DNA of 64,000 nucleotides from JBFXAN01 sp050184225 (GCA_050184225.1 JBFXAN010000006.1:1-64000); one strand, 5' to 3'. Shown: positions 41,461 to 49,893, numbered from the stretch's first letter. Numbers and translations: made by a program. The notes: generated from the letters alone by a model not told the origin.

Positions 41461-41826
41461 ATGAACGGTAACAGCGACGAGCCACGGGCAGGGACAATGC
41501 GGATGCGGCCAACGGAGTATCCGCACATCCTCTGGAACATTGACAAGGAACTCCCCTGTGTTTCAGGCACCCGTCTGCGCGTCCAGGATGTCGTAGCTCA
41601 GTATGCGGCCGGGGGCAACCTCGAAGAGATCGAGGAAGCGTATCCGAGCTATTCGCGTGCGGAATTGCTGAGCGCGCTTGCGTATTACTACGACCACAAG
41701 GAAGAGATGGACGCGTTGATGGAGGAGCACCGCCGTAGCGCGGAGGCGTGGCGCGCCGAGGTTGAGGCAAGTCGAGGTCCAACAAAAGCGCAACTCGCAG
41801 CACGGGCGAAGTCAGCCCTGACGTGA
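41461..41826 (+). CDS. DUF433 antitoxin, copy 1
   Basis: 121 residues from ATG 41461; ATG 41497 after CAGGGAC is an alternative. The DUF433 core is clear: PTEYPHILWNIDKELPCVSG, TRLRVQDVVAQYAAGGNLEE, then AYPSYSRAELLSALAYYYDH, a winged-helix antitoxin type that pairs with DUF5615 PIN-like toxins. Its stop overlaps the toxin start (41823-41826). It is closely similar to copy 2 at 42221. The C-terminal helix (GPTKAQLAARAKS) likely contacts the toxin. Confidence 0.85.
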   Translation: MNGNSDEPRAGTMRMRPTEYPHILWNIDKELPCVSGTRLRVQDVVAQYAAGGNLEEIEEAYPSYSRAELLSALAYYYDHKEEMDALMEEHRRSAEAWRAEVEASRGPTKAQLAARAKSALT

Positions 41827-42169
41827 GCCTCCCGCTTTACTTCGATCAGCACGTCCCCGGCCCAGTAGCGGCTGCACTACGACAACACAGTGTTGATGTC
41901 CTCACCGCCGAGCAAGACGGACAAAAGGGCCTCGTCGATGAATTGCTGCTGACGCGCGCCACGTCGCTGGGGCGAATCTTGGTCACAAACGACCGTGGCT
42001 TTCACACGATCGTTGCTCGCTGGCGACAAGGCGGTCATCATTTCGCGGGGATAGTCTACTACGGCGATCAGCACATCCCACATGGCAAGCTCATGACGAT
42101 CTGTTGCTTGTTTCGAAGGTGTACGACGCCGACGACATGATGGATCACATCGAGTTTCTCCCGCTGTGA
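41823..42169 (+). pseudogene. DUF5615 PIN-like toxin, copy 1, frameshifted near the C-terminus
   Basis: The frame starts at 41823 overlapping the antitoxin and reads LYFDQHVPGPVAAALRQHSV, then GRILVTNDRGFHTI and FAGIVYYGDQHIPHGKL, the PIN-like core of DUF5615. At about 42096 the family ending shifts frame: DLLLVSKVYDADDMMDHIEF then LPL and TGA 42167-42169 are found one frame over. The intact ending is visible in copy 2 (GKLIEDLLMIAEVY). As sequenced the translated frame ends early at 42140 with an unrelated tail. The core acidic residues are kept, so residual activity cannot be excluded. Confidence 0.75.
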
Positions 42170-42220
42170 GAGCATATCCTCGTCCTCGTGAACGCTGAGT
42201 CCAAGCGTGGAGGCGCTGCC

Positions 42221-42556
42221 ATGACCATGCGAATGCGACCGACCGAATACCCCCACATCCTCTGGAACATCGACAAGGATCTGCCGCGCATCTCTGGGAC
42301 GCGGCTCCGTATCCAGGATGTGGTTGAGCACCACCAAGCGGGTCGCATGCTGGATGACATCATCGAAGCATATCCGAGCTACTCGCGTGCAGAGATCCTC
42401 AGTGCCCTGGCCGACTACTATGACCATCAGCAGGAGATGGACGAGTCCATGGCGCGCCGCCGTCAAGAGGCCGAAGCGCGGCTCGCTGAGATTGAGGCAC
42501 GACAGGGTCCGTCGAAGGCCCGTCGCCTGGCCCGGGCCAAGTCGGCCGGTTCGTGA
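42221..42556 (+). CDS. DUF433 antitoxin, copy 2
   Basis: 111 residues from ATG 42221, set by GTGGAGG at 42207-42213. It is a close paralogue of copy 1 (shared RMRPTEYPHILWNIDK and AYPSYSRAE stretches), which shows a tandem duplication of the whole module. The C-terminus overlaps the start of the truncated toxin copy at 42553 by 4 bases. The partner toxin is damaged, so this may be an orphan antitoxin still buffering homologous toxins or autoregulating. Confidence 0.82.
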   Translation: MTMRMRPTEYPHILWNIDKDLPRISGTRLRIQDVVEHHQAGRMLDDIIEAYPSYSRAEILSALADYYDHQQEMDESMARRRQEAEARLAEIEARQGPSKARRLARAKSAGS

Positions 42557-42750
42557 GCCTCAGCTTCTACTTCGACCAGCACGTTGGTATCGCATCGCGG
42601 TGGACCGCCAGCGATCGCCACTTCGCGGGCCTCGTGCGCCGGCGCGATCAACATCTGCCATATGGGAAGCTCATTGAGGATCTGCTGATGATCGCCGAGG
42701 TGTACAGCCCCGAGGAGATGATCGATCGCATCGAATACCGGCCACTCTGA
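42553..42750 (+). pseudogene. DUF5615 toxin, copy 2, internally deleted
   Basis: 65 residues. The start SLSFYFDQHV matches the toxin N-terminus, then jumps to IASRWTASDRHFAGLV, which aligns with IVARWRQGGHHFAGIV of copy 1, losing about 50 residues including the VTND core. The C-terminal GKLIEDLLMIAEVYSPEEMI is intact. The deletion keeps the frame, so a short protein can be made but should be inactive as a nuclease. Confidence 0.75.
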
Positions 42751-42783
42751 CCTGAATGGCAGGGGCAACAGGGAGCGCCATTC

Positions 42784-42912
42784 ACCGCCCGCCCGTTGCG
42801 CCACGTGATCCAGCGGCAGGTGGAGAACCAGGTCTCCAAGCGCCTGCTCGCCGGCGAGTTCGGCGAGGGCGACACCGTCCATGCCGACCACACCCCGGGG
42901 GCTATGCCTTTT
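42784..42912 (+). pseudogene. Displaced fragment of the clp 3' end
   Basis: This stretch repeats the clp coding sequence at about 41174-41302 almost base for base: RHVIQRQVENQVSKRLLAGE then FGEGDTVHADHTP against RRVIQRQVENQVSKRLLAGE FGEGDTVHVDHTP, with silent differences. The copy lacks anything upstream and ends at about CTATGCC. It lies after the second toxin-antitoxin copy, as expected if clp end plus the toxin-antitoxin module were duplicated in tandem and then eroded. Confidence 0.85.
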
Positions 42913-42981
42913 GAGACGCAGCCGATAGACGAGTTCATCGAGGTCGAACTCCTCTGGCATCGCATTCATCACCGCGATCAT
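42907..42981 (-). pseudogene. Truncated antitoxin N-terminus abutting the clp fragment
   Basis: ATG 42981 encodes MPEEFDLDELVYRL preceded by a short leader, then the frame runs into sequence antisense to the clp fragment. The pattern matches the start of the antitoxin at 53512 (IRDMPEEIDIQKLIYTLYI). Only about 25 family residues remain, so the gene was cut at the same junction that ends the clp fragment. Confidence 0.5.
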
Positions 42982-43026
42982 CGTGCCTATTCATAAACTG
43001 TTCCTCATCCAGCCATCTTCTGACTC

Positions 43027-43986
43027 CTACGGGATCGCCGCGAGCACGGCGTCCCAGGCGAGTTCCGACGCGAGCACTCCCAGACCGCCCTGGATCAACT
43101 GCTCCTGGCCATCGACCTGCCCGGTCGAAACCGTGTAGAAGACGTCGCCATCGGTCGCCGTGTGGAACGGCTGGATCGCCCGGCTCATCGAGCTATGGAC
43201 CTCCCGGCCGAGTTGACGCAGCGCGAAGCTGCTCATCGTGATGTTGGTGACGAGCACCGTCAGCGTCGTGTTGCCGCCTGTGGGCACGCCGGCGCCAAGC
43301 TCACCCTCCAGCCGGCGTTGCACCAACGCTCGTGCACCCAGTCGTTCTCCCGACCGCGAGTCCAAATTGCCGCACACCGTCCGCCCCTGCCGATCGACGA
43401 TCGCGCCAACCGCGTTGACCACGGTGAACACCGCGACCTTGGCCGGCCCTATCTCCAAGAACGCCGCCCCTTGCCCCGCCGGCTCGCCGCCGCCGAACAT
43501 CTTGCCGCACGTCGCCGATCGCCCCGCGCCGCGCGCGCCCAGCGGAAAGATACCCGGACGTGCCGCACGGATGGCCGCCCGTCCCAGCGCCTTATCCGGA
43601 TACACGCTGTTCTGCCGGACGTAGTCGTAAATGATCGCGCCGGAAACCACGGGGAGGTCCGTCCACCCGGGACTATAACTCCGCTGCGCCCAGATCTCGG
43701 CAGCGACGCCGGTCGCGGCTTCGAGTCCGAGCAGCGAGCCGCCGGCCAGGCAGATCGCGTCGACGACCGGATAGTCACCGACAAAGCCGATGGAACCGCC
43801 GCGCAGGTCCAGGGATGTCAGCGCGAGGCCCGGCCCCGTGAAGAGCAGCACGGTGCATCCGGTTGGTCCCTCGTCGTATTCGGCGACGCCAATCTGAAGT
43901 CCTGGGAAGTCAAACGCGAGCGCAGGTCCGTCGAACGTGGTCCGCGGCGATAGGGTCAGGGTGTCGTTCGTGATCGGGTCGGTCAT
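43027..43986 (-). CDS. P1 family peptidase (DmpA / L-aminopeptidase-D-esterase type)
   Basis: 319 residues from ATG 43986, chosen because GGGAGG lies 6 bases before; the frame is open further up. Family signatures: TGCTVLLFTGPGLALTSLDL, SGAIIYDY, AVFTVVNAVGAIVDRQG, and GGNTTLTVLVTN, where the Asn-Thr-Thr step is the expected self-cleavage site that exposes the N-terminal nucleophile threonine. Cleaves N-terminal residues or amides from peptides. It is isolated and divergent from the LLM gene. Confidence 0.9.
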   Translation of the reverse strand: MTDPITNDTLTLSPRTTFDGPALAFDFPGLQIGVAEYDEGPTGCTVLLFTGPGLALTSLDLRGGSIGFVGDYPVVDAICLAGGSLLGLEAATGVAAEIWAQRSYSPGWTDLPVVSGAIIYDYVRQNSVYPDKALGRAAIRAARPGIFPLGARGAGRSATCGKMFGGGEPAGQGAAFLEIGPAKVAVFTVVNAVGAIVDRQGRTVCGNLDSRSGERLGARALVQRRLEGELGAGVPTGGNTTLTVLVTNITMSSFALRQLGREVHSSMSRAIQPFHTATDGDVFYTVSTGQVDGQEQLIQGGLGVLASELAWDAVLAAIP

Positions 43987-44292
43987 CCTCATCCTCCCGC
44001 CACAGGGTACGCGCTCGACCGGCTGGCTGTGCCATAGTCCCTTGGCGGCATCGACCGATCGTGCCATGCTCGTACCATCCGACGATACGGATTTCCGCCC
44101 GTCTCCCCTGCCCTACTTCGCCTTCAATGATCAGGACGCACGCACGGCCCCAATTGTGTACCCTCATCGACGTGATGCCTTGGTTGTCCGTCAGCATGGA
44201 CGATCCGGTATCGTCGTTGACATCTGGAGCCTGGCCGGCCGGCGAGAGTCCGAAGCGCGGCCGGTTTGGGCACGATCTGGGAGGGGTCTTCG

Positions 44293-45504
44293 ATGGGCAT
44301 TCGCCGCATGAAATTCGGTATCTTCCTGGCGCCGTTCCACCGCGTGGGCGAGAATCCGACGCTCGCCCTGGCGCGTGACATGGAGCTGATCCAGTGGCTC
44401 GACCACCTCGGTTATGACGAGGCGTGGATCGGCGAACATCACTCCGCCGGCTGGGAGACGATCGCCGATCCGGCGGTCTTCATCGCGGCCGCGGCCGAAC
44501 GGACCAAGTACATCAAGCTCGGCGCCGGCGTCGTCAGCCTCCCCTACCACCATCCGCTGATGGTGGCGGAGCGGTTCGTCCAGCTCGACCACATGACCCG
44601 TGGCCGCTCGATGCTCGGCGTTGGACCCGGCGCGCTCGTCTCCGACGCCTACATGATGGGCATCGAGCCGGTGACACAGCGGCAGCGGATGGATGAATCG
44701 CTCGGCGCGATCATATCGCTGCTCCGTTGCGAAGAGCCGGTGACGATGAAGACGGACTGGTTCGAGCTGCGCGAGGCGCGGCTGCATCTCGCGCCGTTCT
44801 CCGAGCCGCGCTTCGAGATCGCCGCCGCCAGCCAGATTACCCCCGCCGGCATGGTCACGGCGGGCAAGTACGGCGTCGGCGTACTCTCGCTCGGCGCTGG
44901 TCTGCCCGGCGGCGCCGACGCGCTCGCCAACCACTGGCAGATCGCCGAAGACGCCGCCGCCGAGGCGGGCCACACGATGAATCGAAAAGAGTGGCGGCTC
45001 GTGGCGCCGGTCCATGTCGCCGAGGACCGCGAACAGGCGCTGCACGATGTCCGGCAGGGCGAGCGGGCGCACACGCTCTCCTACTTCCAGGAGACGCTCG
45101 GCCGTCCGCCCGGCCGCGACTCCGAAGACCCGCTGCGCGAGGGCGTCGAGGCCGGCACTACCCTCGTCGGATCGCCGGAGGATGTCACGCGCGGGATCGA
45201 ACGGCTGGTGGAGATGAGCAAGGGCGGCTTCGGCGGTCTGCTCTTCATGGCGCACGAATGGGCCAACCGCGAGGCAACGCTGCGCAGCTTCGAGCTCTTC
45301 GCCCGCTACGTCATGCCTCGCTTCCAAGGCCAGATCGACACCCTGCACAACTCCCGCGAGTGGGTCGCCAGCAACAAGAAGACGATCTTCGGCCCCAACG
45401 CCGCCGCGATCGCCAAGGCCTTCTCCGATGCGGGCAGAGAAATGCCGGAGGTACTCGCGGGAAGGTTCAAGCCAAACCCCTCCCCCGACCCCTCCCCCCG
45501 CTGA
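44293..45504 (+). CDS. LLM class flavin-dependent oxidoreductase (luciferase-like)
   Basis: 403 residues from ATG 44293 (SD GGGAGGGG 6 bases upstream). The luciferase-like barrel is evident: MKFGIFLAPFHRVGENPTLA, YDEAWIGEHHSAGWETIADP, LGAGVVSLPYHHPLMVAERF and RGRSMLGVGPGA. Uses FMN or F420; the substrate is unknown, with resemblance to alkanal and limonene-type monooxygenases. The last residues NPSPDPSPR and the stop are encoded by a palindromic element, so the natural C-terminus was replaced by repeat sequence. Confidence 0.9.
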   Translation: MGIRRMKFGIFLAPFHRVGENPTLALARDMELIQWLDHLGYDEAWIGEHHSAGWETIADPAVFIAAAAERTKYIKLGAGVVSLPYHHPLMVAERFVQLDHMTRGRSMLGVGPGALVSDAYMMGIEPVTQRQRMDESLGAIISLLRCEEPVTMKTDWFELREARLHLAPFSEPRFEIAAASQITPAGMVTAGKYGVGVLSLGAGLPGGADALANHWQIAEDAAAEAGHTMNRKEWRLVAPVHVAEDREQALHDVRQGERAHTLSYFQETLGRPPGRDSEDPLREGVEAGTTLVGSPEDVTRGIERLVEMSKGGFGGLLFMAHEWANREATLRSFELFARYVMPRFQGQIDTLHNSREWVASNKKTIFGPNAAAIAKAFSDAGREMPEVLAGRFKPNPSPDPSPR

Positions 45505-45713
45505 CGCGCGGAGCGAGGAGTCTTTACCTAACCCCCCGGCCCCCTTCCCTCGCAGGGAAGGGGGAGTTCTGGTTTACCGTGGTGGAACGAGGATCGTCGC
45601 TGTTCCCACACGAGCTACTGGCACCCTCGGTTGATGAGTGCACCCCCTTCCCTGCGAGGGAAGGGGGCCGGGGGGTTAGGTAAATCCGGGCCGGGGGAGG
45701 GGTCCGCCCCGAT
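45474..45713. repeat. Type A element split by a nested type B element
   Basis: Outer arms AACCCCTCCCCCGACCCCTC (from 45476) and CCGGGCCGGGGGAGGGGTCC (to about 45705) belong together as one type A element. Between them lies a complete type B element at 45525-45682, TACCTAACCCCCCGG to GGGGGGTTAGGTA. The outer element also encodes the C-terminal tail and stop of the LLM gene. Nesting shows that type B elements insert as units and came later at this place. Confidence 0.88.
45525..45682. repeat. Type B palindromic element (158 bp), nested copy
   Basis: Left TACCTAACCCCCCGGCCCCC, right inverse to 45682, inner arms CTTCCCTCGCAGGGAAG and CTTCCCTGCGAGGGAAG. The interior has GGTTTACCGTGGTGGAACGA, GGATCGTCG and GAGCTACTGGCACCCTCGGT, nearly identical to the inverse interior at 21987-22143. 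This and the 21987 copy best define the family consensus. Confidence 0.92.
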
Positions 45714-45763
45714 GATCCGCCGCCCCGCCCGTGTCGTACAGTTGTTAGCGGGAGCAGTGATTC

Positions 45764-46339
45764 GTGGCCCACATCCTCGAGCCTGAGTCGGATGAGGTGT
45801 TGCTCGACCGGCTCACCCGTAGGGATGCGGATGCGCTCGATGCGCTCTATACCCGCTACGGGCGGCTGGCGTTCGCGCTGGCCTATCGCGTGCTCGGCAG
45901 CCCGGAGGCGGCCGAAGACGTTGTGCAGGAAGCGTTCCTCTCGGTCTGGCGAAACGCGGCATCCTACCGGCAGATTCGCGGACAAGTCCGGGGCTGGCTG
46001 CTGACCGTCGTCCGGAACCGGGCGATCGACGCGCTGCGGGCGCGGGAGGCACGACCGAAGGCCGGTGCGACCTTGGAGGATCTGGGTTGGTTGGCCGCCG
46101 ACGAGAGTGACCCCGCCGACGATGCGCTCCGGCGGGTGGAAGCCGCGACGATCCGCGGGGCACTCACGGCCCTGCCGCCGGAACAACGGCAGACGGTGGA
46201 ACTGGCGTTCTTCGCCGGGCTGAGCTATCCCGAAGTCGCCGAGCGGATGGGTACCCCTCTGGGCACGGTCAAGAGCCGGATGCGGTTGGCACTGGAGCGG
46301 CTCCGCGGCCTGCTCCTGGCAGAGGACGCGATAGGATGA
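45764..46339 (+). CDS. ECF sigma factor
   Basis: 191 residues from GTG 45764. Region 2: YTRYGRLAFALAYRVLGSPE and FLSVWRNAASYRQ; region 4 helix-turn-helix: GLSYPEVAERMGTPLGTVKS. Overlaps the anti-sigma gene by ATGA at 46336-46339. Same general type as the factor at 6789, probably recognising its own promoter set. The nested repeat lies just upstream, within the likely promoter region. Confidence 0.95.
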   Translation: MAHILEPESDEVLLDRLTRRDADALDALYTRYGRLAFALAYRVLGSPEAAEDVVQEAFLSVWRNAASYRQIRGQVRGWLLTVVRNRAIDALRAREARPKAGATLEDLGWLAADESDPADDALRRVEAATIRGALTALPPEQRQTVELAFFAGLSYPEVAERMGTPLGTVKSRMRLALERLRGLLLAEDAIG

Positions 46340-47151
46340 CCTGCGACGAGATCGACGAACTGGCTGGGGCGATCGCCCTCGACGCCATTCCCGCGGAGGA
46401 GTGGCCGGCGATCGAGGAGCACCTCGCCACCTGCCGGCGGGGCCATCCCCAGATCCGTGAACTTCGCAGCGTGGCGACGCTCCTCCTCGAAGCCGCCCCC
46501 CCGATCGAGCCGCCCACCGCCCTGCGCGGCCGTATCCTCGCCGCCGCGCGGGCGGACCCTGGCAGCGGCGGCGCCCCGGTCACACCGCTGTCGCCGCCGC
46601 TCCCACCTGCCACGGCTCCGGACGCAGCGCCCGCCGTGGTGCCGCTCGAACGGCGGCGGCCCTGGTGGTCCAACGCCGGCTGGATCGCCGCCGCCGCCGC
46701 CGTCGTGGTCGCGGCGGCGCTCGGCCTGTGGAGCCTGTCCCTGCGTGATGACCTCGATCAAACCGAGCAACGCCTGGCCGAGGCCCAGCGCGAGCTGAAC
46801 GCCCAGCAAGGCGCCCTGGCCGTGCTCACCGGTGACGGCGAGGAGTTCCGCTTCGCCGCGACGCTGCCCGGTGCGGGCGGCAGCGTGCTCCAACAGACCA
46901 ACGGCGCCGTGACCCTGGTGGTCCATGGTCTCCCGCCGGCGGACGATATGACCTATCAGGTGTGGGCGCTCCGCGACGGCCGTCCCGAGAGTCTGGGCGT
47001 CTTTGATCCAGTCGAGTCCGGCCGGACGGTGGTGTCGCTGGACGGCAATCTCCAGGGTGTCGACGCCGTCGCGATCACGCTGGAACCAGGTCCGAACGGC
47101 AGTCCGGGTCCGACCAGCGAGCCGGTCCTCGTCGCCCCGCTGGCGGGCTGA
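46336..47151 (+). CDS. RskA-type anti-sigma factor with incomplete zinc motif
   Basis: 271 residues. The N-terminal anti-sigma motif has H29 and C33 (HLATCRRGHP), but the second cysteine position (36) is Gly, so zinc binding would be altered or redox-insensitive. A Pro/Ala-rich linker, one transmembrane helix (WIAAAAAVVVAAALGLWSL), a short coiled coil and an outer RskA domain (TLVVHGLPPADDMTYQVWAL) follow. Coupled to the sigma gene by a 4-base overlap. Confidence 0.9.
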   Translation: MTCDEIDELAGAIALDAIPAEEWPAIEEHLATCRRGHPQIRELRSVATLLLEAAPPIEPPTALRGRILAAARADPGSGGAPVTPLSPPLPPATAPDAAPAVVPLERRRPWWSNAGWIAAAAAVVVAAALGLWSLSLRDDLDQTEQRLAEAQRELNAQQGALAVLTGDGEEFRFAATLPGAGGSVLQQTNGAVTLVVHGLPPADDMTYQVWALRDGRPESLGVFDPVESGRTVVSLDGNLQGVDAVAITLEPGPNGSPGPTSEPVLVAPLAG

Positions 47152-47165
47152 TCAACGTCAAGGTC

Positions 47166-47633
47166 ATGATGCTTGTGGAACAGGACATCATCATCCAATA
47201 CGTCACGGACACGTTCACGGGTGTCGAAGTCCTTCGGCCAACCGACGGCCCTGGTGCCGGCGATACCTTCTTCTTCTATGACCCCCAGCGCAACATCGAT
47301 CCAACACGACGATTGCCATTCGCCACGATCGTTACCAAGGACTACGGCGACTTCGACGCGAGCTCAAATCTGAACCGCCCGGATGTGTTTCGGCTCAACA
47401 TCGGCGTGAGTAGCGACACCTTTCGCGCCCTCTTCGGCTTTTCGCCCAGTGAGTTCGACACCAAGAGCGCTGACTACGCCTTCGCCGCCCTGGACCGGTT
47501 GATGCCGCATCCGGCGTATGCGCGGCAATCATGGGTCTGCGTGCTCAACCCGGTTCCGGAAACCTTCGAAGCGGTCAAGCCCTTGCTGGCCGAAGCCTAC
47601 TCCATCGTCGCCGCCCGGCACACGAGGAGCTAG
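47166..47633 (+). CDS. DUF6194 family protein
   Basis: 155 residues. The stretch LPFATIVTKDYGDFDASSNL followed by NRPDVFRLNIGVS is the recognisable core of DUF6194, small soluble proteins of unknown function found in Actinobacteria and Chloroflexota. ATG 47166 (the next codon is also ATG). It starts 14 bases after the anti-sigma stop and may be read from the same transcript, but no functional link is known. Confidence 0.75.
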   Translation: MMLVEQDIIIQYVTDTFTGVEVLRPTDGPGAGDTFFFYDPQRNIDPTRRLPFATIVTKDYGDFDASSNLNRPDVFRLNIGVSSDTFRALFGFSPSEFDTKSADYAFAALDRLMPHPAYARQSWVCVLNPVPETFEAVKPLLAEAYSIVAARHTRS

Positions 47634-47725
47634 CCCAATCACGACTGAGCAGTCGCCGCGCCGTGGCGAGAGGCATCCCACAGAAACCGTTTGTTATACC
47701 GCCTCGCGGTGAGGAAACCCGGATT

Positions 47726-47801
47726 TGTCATCCTGAGCGACAGCGAAGGATCTCGGACATTATCAGACCACCGAGATCCTTCGCTGTCGCTCAGGATGAC
47801 A
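47726..47801. repeat. Type C palindrome, perfect 31-bp arms
   Basis: TGTCATCCTGAGCGACAGCG plus AAGGATCTCGG (47726-47756) is the exact inverse of 47771-47801. The flanks (GTGAGGAAACCCGGAT before, CAACCCGATCTACTCAAGGAG after) match those of the copy at 34971-35049, so the whole repeated unit is about 120 bases. It lies between DUF6194 and the convergent hypothetical gene. Confidence 0.92.
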
Positions 47802-47832
47802 TACAACCCGATCTACTCAAGGAGAGTTGGTA

Positions 47833-48258
47833 TTAGTCCAGCCGGTAGGTGATGCGGATGCAGGCGTCACGTTCTGCCGCCCACTCGGCGATGCGTTGCA
47901 GGTCTGCCAGGCGGTCCAGCAACGCGGGAAAGCCCTGCGATAGCTCCTGCAGGCGGGGCGTCGCCCGGATCGTCTCGATCACCGTGGCGCAGCACGCGGC
48001 CAGCGGCGTCGGGTCCTGCCAGATGCGATCGAGCTCACGCTCATCCTCCTCGTCGTCCGGCACGGCATCGCCGAAGGTGAAGAGGGGCAGCAGATCGACG
48101 TTGTGCTTGCGGCGGAGGATGTTCGCGACGCCGGAAAGGGGATGCAGTGCGCCGTACCGCTCCGAGGCGCCGAAGGTGAGAAAGGTCAGCAGATCTACGG
48201 GAGGACCGGAAAAGCCCGGGTGCGGCTCAGGATCGGTCGTTTCGACGATTAGCTCCAT
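47833..48258 (-). CDS. Hypothetical protein, 141 aa
   Basis: 141 residues, soluble, with a helical C-terminal half (LQELSQGFPALLDRLADLQR). No family recognised and no signal peptide. ATG 48258 starts divergently from the amidohydrolase at 48330, with 71 bases between them. Codon use looks native (G/C-rich third positions). Confidence 0.65.
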   Translation of the reverse strand: MELIVETTDPEPHPGFSGPPVDLLTFLTFGASERYGALHPLSGVANILRRKHNVDLLPLFTFGDAVPDDEEDERELDRIWQDPTPLAACCATVIETIRATPRLQELSQGFPALLDRLADLQRIAEWAAERDACIRITYRLD

Positions 48259-48329
48259 ACACTGCTCATGAGGGAAAGGTTGATGACTCCAGTGTATCGA
48301 GTGGGATCTTCATCACCGAGCCGGCGTGA

Positions 48330-49835
48330 ATGCCAAGGCCAAGGATGATACCGGTGACACTCCACATTGCCAACGTCCGCGTCCTGACGATGGACGGTTC
48401 CCGCCGAACAGCCGGGAGCGTGACGATCGCCTCCGGCCGGATCGTTGCGGTCGATGCACCCGCGTCTGAATCCGTTGCGGTCGTCGATGGCCGCGGCGGT
48501 GTGCTGCTGCCGGGATTCATCGATCCGCACGTCCACCTGCTTGCGGCGGCGGCGGCGCGGCGGTCCGTCGATTGCTCGCCTCGTTCTGTCCGATCGATCG
48601 CCGAGCTGCAACGACGGATCGACGAGGCCGCTGCCGCCTCGCGGGACGGCTGGATCCGCGCCGTGGGATATGACGAGTCGGCGCTTGCCGAAGGACGGCA
48701 CCCGACCCGCTGGGATCTCGATGCGGCGGCGGCGGACCGGCCGGTGCGGCTGCAGCATCGCAGCGGGCACGCCGTCGTGCTCAACAGCCTTGGGCTCGCC
48801 GTTGCCGGCATCACGATCGCGTCGGACGAACCGCCGGGCGGCGTGATCGACCGGCGGATCACGGACGGCGAACCAACCGGCCTGCTGATCGATATGGATG
48901 CCGTGATCGAGCGCGCGGTCCCACCGCTGTCCGAGACGGAGCTTGTCGCCGGCCTGCGCACCCTAAGCGATGATCTCGTGCGGGCCGGCATCACCGCCGT
49001 CCAGGACATGACGCACCGCAACGACCACACCCGGCTGGTGCTGCTCGATCGAGTGGTGAACGCTGCGGCGTTCGCGCCGCACACGCTTCCATCGGCGACA
49101 CGACCGAACATCGCGGGCAACGGCCCCGTCAAGCTGATGCTGCCGGAGGCAACCGGACCGGATGCCGCGTTCGCCGCGCGCTTCCGGCATACCGTGGCGT
49201 CGGCCCATCAGGAGGGACGCCAGGTCGCTATCCACACGGTAACCCACGCGGGCTTCAGCCTGGCGCTCGATGCAATCGCCGACGCCTTCGCCGGCGCACC
49301 ACGGCCGAACCACCGGCATCGGATCGAGCACGCCTCGATCGCGCCGCCGCCGCTCATGGAACGCACCGGTGGCCTCGGCGTCGTCGTCGTCAGCAATCCG
49401 ATCTTTTTGTACGAGAGCGGTCGCCGCTATCGGGCGACGGTGCCACCCGATCAACTGCCCCATCTCTACGCCGTTGGCACGCTCGCACGGAGCGGTATTG
49501 TCACAGCGGCGGCATCGGACGCACCCGTGGTCCGGCCATCACCGCTCCTCGGCGTCCACGCGGCAATGACCCGACGGGACGCCGAGGGCGCGATCCTCCC
49601 CGGTGATCCGGCCGGACTCGACGACGCGCTGGCGATGGTAACGCGATCCGCCGCCTACGCTGCATTCGCCGATGATCGCTTCGGCACGATCGCACCGGGC
49701 CTTCCGGCAGATCTCGTCCTGCTCAACGAGATGCCGGGCGGCACGAATCTGCCGTCGGTCCTCTGGACGGTGATCGGCGGCCGGCCGGTCTACGTCGCGG
49801 ATGGTGCCCCACCGTTCCCCGCGAGCGGTCACTAG
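48330..49835 (+). CDS. YtcJ-type metal-dependent amidohydrolase
   Basis: 501 residues. N-terminal composite beta domain (LHIANVRVLTMDGSRRTAGS), then the first metal pair in GFIDPHVHLLAAAA, internal VAIHTVTHAGFSLALDAI, HRIEHASI and the closing AASDAPVV with a typical C-terminal GLPADLVLL. The family hydrolyses cyclic or exposed amides and formamides; the substrate is unknown. The start is uncertain: ATG 48330, ATG 48345, or GTG 48354, which has AAGGATG 6 bases upstream. Confidence 0.88.
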   Translation: MPRPRMIPVTLHIANVRVLTMDGSRRTAGSVTIASGRIVAVDAPASESVAVVDGRGGVLLPGFIDPHVHLLAAAAARRSVDCSPRSVRSIAELQRRIDEAAAASRDGWIRAVGYDESALAEGRHPTRWDLDAAAADRPVRLQHRSGHAVVLNSLGLAVAGITIASDEPPGGVIDRRITDGEPTGLLIDMDAVIERAVPPLSETELVAGLRTLSDDLVRAGITAVQDMTHRNDHTRLVLLDRVVNAAAFAPHTLPSATRPNIAGNGPVKLMLPEATGPDAAFAARFRHTVASAHQEGRQVAIHTVTHAGFSLALDAIADAFAGAPRPNHRHRIEHASIAPPPLMERTGGLGVVVVSNPIFLYESGRRYRATVPPDQLPHLYAVGTLARSGIVTAAASDAPVVRPSPLLGVHAAMTRRDAEGAILPGDPAGLDDALAMVTRSAAYAAFADDRFGTIAPGLPADLVLLNEMPGGTNLPSVLWTVIGGRPVYVADGAPPFPASGH

Positions 49836-49893
49836 CCCGATCGGAGTGTTCGGGGTCGTGCCCGTAGCGACCGGACCCGCTACCCTGTTTGTG

